From an uncultured Lachnospiraceae bacterium (lineage in GTDB: Bacteria > Bacillota > Clostridia > Lachnospirales > Lachnospiraceae), in the NCBI GenBank assembly GCA_902795625.1, contig CADBLW010000229.1, positions 1 through 5,894 on the forward strand: 5,894 bases of DNA. The letters are read 5' to 3'. The notes beneath the pieces are model-generated. The model saw nothing but the letters and a program-made list of their open reading frames with translations. It ran no database searches and was not told where the DNA came from. Every line of letters begins with the position of its first letter. The stretch's first letter is position 1. Shown one piece after another: positions 1 through 4,589 of this stretch. Made by a program: the position numbers and the translations under genes.

Positions 1-1350
1 ATCTCTCCCCTCCTCGCGGGTTTTCACGCGGAAAATGTCCATTTTCCGCCCAAGCTCTGCCGTCCTCTTAACAGCCTCGTCGGCGAGGGCCTCCGAGAGT
101 TCGCCGACCGTGATCAGCACATCCACCGGACGCTCCGCCACATCCCTTCCGACTCTGCGGTGACCTTCCTCCGCATGCTCTCCGAGTTCAAACATGTCCG
201 CCAGCATCGCGATGTGGCGCTTCGCGCTCACTGCGCACAGTACGTCGAGCCCGCTCCGCATGGAATCCGGGCTGGCGTTGTATGTATCATCGATGAGAAC
301 GATGCCTCCGGGCAGCTGCTCCCGTCCGCCCCTCATCGACATGGGCTTGTATCCCGCAAGCGCCTCCGCCGCGTCCGCAGCACGGACTCCGAAGGTCTCC
401 GCGGCCGCGATCGCAAGTGTCGCGTTGGACACGTTATGGTGTCCGGGCACCGGCAGCGTGACCGGGATCGTCCCGTCCGCGCTCTCGTAAACAAAGGACG
501 CCGTCTGTTCCGTCAAAACCTCTTCCCGGTAGCGGTAGCGGCACCACTCCTCCGCTCCGTACGCGACAACCCTGAGTGTGCGGAATCTCTCCCGCGTCTC
601 AGGGTACATCAGTATTCCGTCCGTACCCTTGTATTCCGGGCAATCCGGGCAGAGTACCCGCAGCAGGGGATCGTCTCCGTTGACGAACAATGTGCCCCCC
701 TCATGAAGCCGGTTGACGATCGCGAGCTTCTCCCTGCGGATCCCCTCCTGTGAACCGAGGTTTCCGATATGCGACATTCCGATGTTCGTGATCACCGCGT
801 GATCCGGCATCGCCACCGCGGCGATCCGCCCCATCTCCCCGGGCAGGCTCATGCCCATCTCGATGACGGCGCAGTCCGTGTCATCCGTCAGCTCCGCCAT
901 CATCTGCGGAACACCGAGCTGACCGTTGCGGTTGCCGCTTGTCCGAAGCACTGTTCCTAAGGGTGTCAGGGCAAGTGCCGTCAGCTCCTTGGTCGTTGTC
1001 TTGCCGACGCTTCCCGTGACGGCGATCATCGGGACCGACGCATGCTTCCCGCGCCAGTAGGCGCCGAGACGCTGCCATGCCTCGCGCGCATCCGCGACCG
1101 CAAGGTAAGTCATATCCTCCGTGCCTGGCACGATCTCCCCGCGCTCCGTCGTCGTCACACGCATTCCGTGCGCGTACGCGTCCGCGATAAAATCGTGCGC
1201 ATCCACGCGCTCACCCTTCATCGGTATGAACATCGTGTCCGCATCGCCCTCTCTCGAGGAAAATGACCACGCGCTCACCGTGCGCTCCGGGTCTCCGCAC
1301 AGGATCGTCGCGCCCATGCCCTTCGCAATTTCACTCACCGTATATGTCAT
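1..1350 (-). CDS. murF: UDP-N-acetylmuramoyl-tripeptide--D-alanyl-D-alanine ligase (MurF), 3' end cut by window edge
   Basis: MurF is a cytoplasmic ATP-dependent ligase that joins D-Ala-D-Ala to UDP-MurNAc-tripeptide, giving the pentapeptide precursor of peptidoglycan. The frame is open from an ATG at 1350 to the left edge, 450 residues with no stop. Visible in order: an N-terminal substrate domain (SSREGDADTMFIPMKGERVD, about 31-50), the Mur P-loop TGSVGKTTTK (112-121), NGQLGVP (142-148), EMGMSLPGEMGRIA (164-177), TNIGMSHIGNLGS (188-200), NGDDPL (224-229), GHHNVSNATLAIA (303-315), then the C-terminal domain with DDTYNASPDSM (354-364) and ADMFELGEHAEEGH (384-397). The C-terminal KGSR-type motif of the family has not been reached, so roughly 25-40 residues are missing. 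An in-frame TGA at 1377-1375 excludes a longer form. GSVGKTTTK with DDTYNASP separates it from MurE, MurC and MurD. It lies 105 bases after murE, which makes its substrate. Confidence 0.95.
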   Translation of the reverse strand, partial: MTYTVSEIAKGMGATILCGDPERTVSAWSFSSREGDADTMFIPMKGERVDAHDFIADAYAHGMRVTTTERGEIVPGTEDMTYLAVADAREAWQRLGAYWRGKHASVPMIAVTGSVGKTTTKELTALALTPLGTVLRTSGNRNGQLGVPQMMAELTDDTDCAVIEMGMSLPGEMGRIAAVAMPDHAVITNIGMSHIGNLGSQEGIRREKLAIVNRLHEGGTLFVNGDDPLLRVLCPDCPEYKGTDGILMYPETRERFRTLRVVAYGAEEWCRYRYREEVLTEQTASFVYESADGTIPVTLPVPGHHNVSNATLAIAAAETFGVRAADAAEALAGYKPMSMRGGREQLPGGIVLIDDTYNASPDSMRSGLDVLCAVSAKRHIAMLADMFELGEHAEEGHRRVGRDVAERPVDVLITVGELSEALADEAVKRTAELGRKMDIFRVKTREEGRD

Positions 1351-1360
1351 CCGAATGCCA

Positions 1361-1365
1361 TCCTT
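1361..1365 (-). promoter_or_regulatory. Ribosome binding site of murF
   Basis: AAGGA on the minus strand ends 10 bases before the ATG at 1350. It is only moderately strong and somewhat distant, but it is the best purine-rich match ahead of this start, and the upstream in-frame stop at 1377-1375 leaves no earlier ATG in frame. Confidence 0.6.
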
Positions 1366-1388
1366 CGCTGTTACTCATCTGTTCTCTT

Positions 1389-1438
1389 GTTCCCGCCTTC
1401 CTGCCGCTTGCGTGACCGCACTCCGGCACTGCGGGAAC
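1389..1438 (-). repeat. Inverted repeat in the murE-murF gap
   Basis: GTTCCCGC at 1438-1431 (minus strand) is matched by its perfect reverse complement GCGGGAAC at 1396-1389, with 34 bases between. The spacer holds an alternative small stem, CCGCA/TGCGG (1434-1430 with 1420-1416), that shares bases with the outer arm. No U-run follows, so it does not look like an intrinsic terminator; in the murE-murF transcript it could fold as a processing or translation-control element, or it may be chance in GC-rich DNA. The rest of the 105-base gap holds nothing else I can name. Confidence 0.4.
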
Positions 1439-1455
1439 CGTCTGCTGCTGCGCCG

Positions 1456-2931
1456 TCAAAGCCCGAGCTTCGCCGCTTCCTCGAGGATCATTTTCCGGTC
1501 ATCCATCGGGTATTTAACGCCGCGGATCTCCTGGTAATCCTCATGGCCCTTGCCGGCGATCACGATGCAGTCGCCGTCTTCCGCGTGCGAGAGCGCATAC
1601 GAGATCGCTTCGCGGCGGTCCGGCACCGTGACATACACTCCGTCGGCCTTCTTCACACCCGTGAGGATGTCCGCAATGATATCCTCGGGTTCTTCAAATC
1701 TCGGGTTGTCCGAGGTCACGATCGTGAGATCCGCCAGCCTCGACGACCACTCGCCCATGTCGTAGCGCCGATCCTTCGCGCGGTTTCCTCCGCAGCCGAA
1801 CATGCATACAAGCCGCTTCGGCTGATACTCGCGGAGCGTTGTGAGAAGGCTTCGAAGGGACATTCCGTTATGCGCGTAGTCCAAAAGCACGACAAAGCGG
1901 TCCGACACCGGAACGCTCTCCACACGCCCGCGCACGCGGACCTCCTTGAGCGCCTTCAGCATCGCTTCCTGCGGCAGCTTCATCTCACAGCCGAGCGCGA
2001 CCGCCGCCAGCGAGTTGTACATCGTAAAACGGCCCGGGATCTCAATCTCCACCTCCAGGCCGGCGCGTCCCTCCACGCGGTACGCAACGCCTTTTCGTCC
2101 GGGCTCGTTCAAAAGCCGCGTGTCCGCCATGCGGTAGTCACACCCCTCCGATTCTCCGAAGGTCACGACCTCACACGTGCACCCCTCCTTCATCTCCGGA
2201 AAATGCTGATCATCCGCGTTGAAGATGCCCGTGCGGCACATGGAAAACAGTTTTTTCTTGCAATCGCGGTAGTCCTCAAATGTCGGATGCTCATCTCCTC
2301 CGATATGGTCCGGCTCAAGGTTCGTAAACATGCCGAAATCATAGTCGATGCCGTAGACGCGATCCATCTTGAGACCCTGCGAAGACACCTCCATCACAAC
2401 GGCCTTCATGCCCGCCTCGACCATGTCCGCCATGTACTTCTGGATCAGCAGCGACTCGGGCGTCGAGTGCGTCGCGGGGATGCGCTCCTTTCCCGTGAGG
2501 ATCTCGACCGTGCCGATCAGGCCGCACGGAATGCCCGCGTCGTTGAGCATCTGACAGATCATGTACGACGTTGTCGTCTTGCCCTTCGTCCCGGTGATGC
2601 CGATGGTCGTGAGGGACTTCGACGGATGTCCGTACCATGCCGCGCCGAGCAGTGCCAGCGCCTTGCGGTCGTCCTGCACCTTCACCACGGTGACCCCGGC
2701 CGGCGCATCGACATCGCGCGTCACAACCACAGCCGCGGCTCCTTTCTCCGCTGCCTGCGGAATGTACGAGTGTCCGTCGACCTTGGTGCCCGCGATGCAC
2801 ACAAACACCTCTCCGCCGGTGATCTTTCTCGTGTCAAACGCGACCCCGCTCACCTCGATATCATCACTGCCCTGCAGGATCGTATGCGGGATCTCCGAAA
2901 GAATATCCCTGAGTGGTTTTGTCATGCCCAT
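1456..2931 (-). CDS. murE: UDP-N-acetylmuramoyl-L-alanyl-D-glutamate--2,6-diaminopimelate ligase (MurE)
   Basis: MurE is a cytoplasmic ATP-dependent ligase adding the third residue of the peptidoglycan stem peptide. The 491-residue product has the family's usual length. Visible in order: N-terminal uridine-nucleotide domain with FDTRKITGGEVFVCIAG (32-48) and DGHSYIPQA (52-60); P-loop GTKGKTTTS (114-122); THSTPES (155-161) and EVSSQGL (181-187), which hold the muramyl dipeptide; a KKKLF stretch (226-230) where the carbamylated lysine of the family falls; RGRVE (334-338); DYAHNG (351-356); FGCGGNRAKDRR (378-389); DNPR (408-411); and AGKGHEDYQ (459-467). DNPR and GxGHE are the meso-diaminopimelate-recognising residues in characterised MurE proteins; lysine-adding enzymes differ at the DNPR arginine. 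An ATG 26 codons upstream (3009) is open, but the strong ribosome site puts the start at 2931; the ATG at 2925 is a close alternative. Residues 203-217 depart from the common DHLDYHG pattern. Confidence 0.96.
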   Translation of the reverse strand: MGMTKPLRDILSEIPHTILQGSDDIEVSGVAFDTRKITGGEVFVCIAGTKVDGHSYIPQAAEKGAAAVVVTRDVDAPAGVTVVKVQDDRKALALLGAAWYGHPSKSLTTIGITGTKGKTTTSYMICQMLNDAGIPCGLIGTVEILTGKERIPATHSTPESLLIQKYMADMVEAGMKAVVMEVSSQGLKMDRVYGIDYDFGMFTNLEPDHIGGDEHPTFEDYRDCKKKLFSMCRTGIFNADDQHFPEMKEGCTCEVVTFGESEGCDYRMADTRLLNEPGRKGVAYRVEGRAGLEVEIEIPGRFTMYNSLAAVALGCEMKLPQEAMLKALKEVRVRGRVESVPVSDRFVVLLDYAHNGMSLRSLLTTLREYQPKRLVCMFGCGGNRAKDRRYDMGEWSSRLADLTIVTSDNPRFEEPEDIIADILTGVKKADGVYVTVPDRREAISYALSHAEDGDCIVIAGKGHEDYQEIRGVKYPMDDRKMILEEAAKLGL

Positions 2932-2937
2932 AGTCAG

Positions 2938-2944
2938 CCTCCGT
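2938..2944 (-). promoter_or_regulatory. Ribosome binding site of murE (decides the start)
   Basis: ACGGAGG on the minus strand sits 6 bases before the ATG at 2931 and 12 before the in-frame ATG at 2925. The spacing favours 2931. The upstream ATG at 3009 lies inside the intergenic hairpin with no comparable site, so the 26-residue extension it would add is unlikely to be translated. Confidence 0.8.
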
Positions 2945-2952
2945 TGTTCAAG

Positions 2953-2969
2953 GTATCCGGTCCGGATAC
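2953..2969 (-). repeat. 17-base palindrome just upstream of the murE ribosome site
   Basis: GTATCCGG and its exact reverse complement CCGGATAC flank a single central base. As DNA it is a candidate operator for a dimeric regulator; as RNA it would make a 7-bp stem with a 3-base loop, 8 bases before the murE ribosome binding site. No similar copy was noticed in the other gaps of the window. The symmetry is seen directly; either role is inference. Confidence 0.55.
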
Positions 2970-2985
2970 GGATGAATCGCCGTAT
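2966..2985 (-). other. Alternative hairpin competing with the 2953-2969 palindrome
   Basis: ATACGG (2985-2980) can pair with CCGTAT (2971-2966) across an 8-base loop in the murE leader RNA. Its 3' arm shares 2966-2969 with the downstream palindrome, so the two stems cannot both form fully. TCCGT (2972-2968) is also complementary to ACGGA (2944-2940) of the murE ribosome site. A six-pair stem can arise by chance, hence the low confidence. Confidence 0.3.
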
Positions 2986-2997
2986 AAGAATTGGCAA

Positions 2998-3024
2998 ATC
3001 CCACAACACCCGGTGCTGTGGGAT
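2998..3024 (-). terminator. Terminator-like hairpin between glgA and murE
   Basis: On the minus-strand RNA, ATCCCACAGCAC (3024-3013) pairs with GTGTTGTGGGAT (3009-2998): twelve pairs including one G-U, with a 3-base loop. It lies 79 bases beyond the glgA stop codon. The following bases (ATTTGCCAATTCTT once the stem closes) give only a broken U-run, so termination may be partial and glgA transcripts may read into murE. The opposite strand has no U-run at all, and the wobble pair forms only in minus-strand RNA. I could not find a clear -35/-10 pair for murE in 2932-2997. Confidence 0.4.
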
Positions 3025-3039
3025 GCGTCATTTCATGGC

Positions 3040-3087
3040 GGAACTCCCTCTCATTCGCAAAATACCATTGCTTACAAAGGGAGTCCC
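3040..3087 (-). repeat. Long-loop inverted repeat after glgA
   Basis: GGGACTCCCT (3087-3078) and AGGGAGTTCC (3049-3040) can form ten pairs, one of them G-U, in the minus-strand transcript, enclosing 28 bases that include a weak inner stem (GCAA/TTGC). It starts 15 bases after the glgA stop and has no U-run. It may protect the 3' end of the glgA message or be part of the murE leader; this is inference. Confidence 0.4.
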
Positions 3088-3102
3088 GACAGTTGCATTT
3101 TG

Positions 3103-4539
3103 TTACATGTATCGATACAGATCCTCGTACTGTTTTGCCGAGTTCGTCCACGAAAAATCTTTCGCCATGCCGCGGTCGACGATCTTGTTCCACTCGCGGC
3201 GGTGATCGTAATAAACGCTCTTCGCGTACCGGATCGTGCCGAGCATCTCGTGCGCGTTGTAATTGCAGAAGCCGAAGCCCGTACCGCTGTTCTCGTACTG
3301 GTTGTACGGCTCCACTGTGTCCCTGAGACCGCCGGTCTCACGGACGATCGGCACCGTGCCGTACCGAAGCGACATCAGCTGTGACAGACCGCAAGGCTCA
3401 AACAGCGAAGGCATCAGGAACGCATCACAAGCCGCGTAAATGCGGTGAGAGCGCTCGTTGTTATAGTAGATGCTCGCCGAAACCCGGTTCTTGTACTTCC
3501 ACTCGTAGTGACGGAAGAGGTTTTCATACTTCGGATCACCCGTGCCGAGGACCACAAACTGAGTATCCTCCGCGCAGATCTCCTCGATGACATAATCGAT
3601 CAGGTCAAAGCCCTTCTGATCGGTCAGACGCGACACGACACCGAGCATGAAGATCTTCTCATTGATATCGAGGCCGAGCTCCTGCTGCAGCCCTCGCTTG
3701 TTCTTGCTCTTCTCCTTGCGGAATGTAATGGCATCGTAGTTGTTGTAGATCATCTTGTCGGTTGCGGGATCGTACTCATTGTAATCGATACCGTTGACAA
3801 TACCCGTAAGGACGTTGCTGCGCGCGTTGAGCAGACCGTCGAGGCCCTCGCCGTAGAACTGCGTCTTGATCTCGTTTGCGTAGGAATTGCTCACCGTCGT
3901 GATGCGGTCGGCATACACGAGGCCGCCCTTTAAGTAGTTCGCATCACCGTATGCCTCAAGCTTATCCGGCGCAAAATAATACTCCGAAAGACCCGTGATA
4001 TCCATCACAGCCTTCTTGTCCCAGATACCCTGAAACTTCAGGTTGTGGATCGTCATTATGGTCTTGATGCCGCGGTAGAACTCGTTGTCCTGGAATGCGT
4101 CGTGAAGCATGACGGGGATCAGGCCGGTCTGCCAGTCATGGCAGTGAATGATATCCGGACGGAAGTCCAGAGTCGGCAGCACGGAGAGCACGGCCTTGCT
4201 GAAAAAAGCAAACTTCTCGATATCCTCGTGAATGTATCCGTAGGGATGACTTCCCGCAAAATAGAACTCGTTGTCCACGAAGTAGAACGTCACACCCTCG
4301 TAGACAAGCCGGAACAGACCCACATACTGGGAACGCCACGAAAGATTCACGGTAAAGTTCGTGATGAACTCCATCTGGTCCTTGTACTTCTGCTGGATCG
4401 CCATGTACTTCGGCAGGATCACGCGCACGTCAAATTCTTCCTTGTTGATGTACTTCGGCAGCGAGCCGACGACATCCGCCAGACCACCTGTTTTGATAAA
4501 AGGAACACACTCTGAAGCCGCAAACAATATCTTTTTCAT
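3103..4539 (-). CDS. glgA: Glycogen synthase, ADP-glucose type (GlgA, glycosyltransferase family 5)
   Basis: GlgA is a cytoplasmic GT-B enzyme that moves glucose from ADP-glucose to the non-reducing end of an alpha-1,4-glucan. The product is complete at 478 residues, the normal length for bacterial GlgA. Motifs seen: ADP-glucose-binding KTGGLADVVGSLP (16-28), HCHDWQTG (132-139), TIHNLKFQG (163-171), TGIVNGID (245-252), the start of the second Rossmann domain with SRLTDQKGFDL (303-313), the catalytic-region FEPCGLSQ with its conserved Glu at 381, and TGGLRDTV (402-409). The protein is rich in Tyr and Asn. The ATG at 4539 has GAGG 5 bases upstream. It starts 50 bases after the recN stop. No other glycogen gene (glgB, glgC, glgP) is present, so it is separated from a glg cluster here. 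Its GC is lower than that of the flanking genes. Confidence 0.97.
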   Translation of the reverse strand: MKKILFAASECVPFIKTGGLADVVGSLPKYINKEEFDVRVILPKYMAIQQKYKDQMEFITNFTVNLSWRSQYVGLFRLVYEGVTFYFVDNEFYFAGSHPYGYIHEDIEKFAFFSKAVLSVLPTLDFRPDIIHCHDWQTGLIPVMLHDAFQDNEFYRGIKTIMTIHNLKFQGIWDKKAVMDITGLSEYYFAPDKLEAYGDANYLKGGLVYADRITTVSNSYANEIKTQFYGEGLDGLLNARSNVLTGIVNGIDYNEYDPATDKMIYNNYDAITFRKEKSKNKRGLQQELGLDINEKIFMLGVVSRLTDQKGFDLIDYVIEEICAEDTQFVVLGTGDPKYENLFRHYEWKYKNRVSASIYYNNERSHRIYAACDAFLMPSLFEPCGLSQLMSLRYGTVPIVRETGGLRDTVEPYNQYENSGTGFGFCNYNAHEMLGTIRYAKSVYYDHRREWNKIVDRGMAKDFSWTNSAKQYEDLYRYM

Positions 4540-4544
4540 GGTAA

Positions 4545-4548
4545 CCTC
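4545..4548 (-). promoter_or_regulatory. Ribosome binding site of glgA
   Basis: GAGG on the minus strand is 5 bases before the ATG at 4539, and the protein from that ATG begins with the standard GlgA N-terminus (MKKILFAASECVPFIKTGG). Confidence 0.7.
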
Positions 4549-4567
4549 GCTTTAAGCAAAATCTCTG

Positions 4568-4588
4568 AAAAATCCGGCACCTCCGCCG
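4568..4588 (-). terminator. Possible weak terminator or attenuator after recN
   Basis: Directly after the recN stop, CGGC (4588-4585) and GCCG (4578-4575) form a four-pair GC stem around a 6-base loop, followed by GA and five T residues (4572-4568). The stem is too short for a confident intrinsic terminator. The only other content of this 50-base gap is the glgA ribosome site; no convincing promoter hexamers were found. Confidence 0.2.
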
Positions 4589-4589
4589 T

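Noticed and set aside
160..753. Open frame on the plus strand opposite murF
   Set aside because: The opposite strand encodes a continuous MurF with P-loop and ligase motifs; the plus-strand translation has no recognisable feature or good ribosome site.
1346..1360. Four-codon frame (M-A-F-G) whose TGA overlaps the murF ATG
   Set aside because: It would suggest translational coupling, but its only purine-rich site abuts its own ATG with no spacing, so it is unlikely to be translated.
2932..2997. murE promoter with TTGCCA (2997-2992) as -35
   Set aside because: No acceptable -10 hexamer lies 16-18 bases downstream; the nearby TATACG is too close.
2932..3009. Longer MurE start at 3009 adding 26 residues
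   Set aside because: The extra residues are encoded by the hairpin-rich leader, have no MurE similarity, and the strong ribosome site ACGGAGG fits the start at 2931.
2948..3031. 27-codon open frame in the glgA-murE gap (MTHPTAPGVVGF...), preceded by GGGAG
   Set aside because: Its spacing to GGGAG is about 12 bases, and a two-codon ATG-AAA-TGA frame sits at the better spacing. It overlaps the inverted repeats, which explain its sequence. No supporting feature.
1387..3384. A 665-codon open frame on the plus strand antisense to murE and the glgA 3' end
   Set aside because: It runs opposite to two genes with intact family motifs, crosses their structured intergenic gap, and its Arg/His/Leu-rich translation shows no domain. 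GC-rich codon bias on the minus strand suppresses stops in this frame.
3445..4515. Plus-strand open frames opposite glgA (3445-3933 and 4045-4515)
   Set aside because: Both are antisense to an intact GlgA. The hydrophobic, Val/Leu/Asp-rich look of their translations comes from reversing glgA codons.
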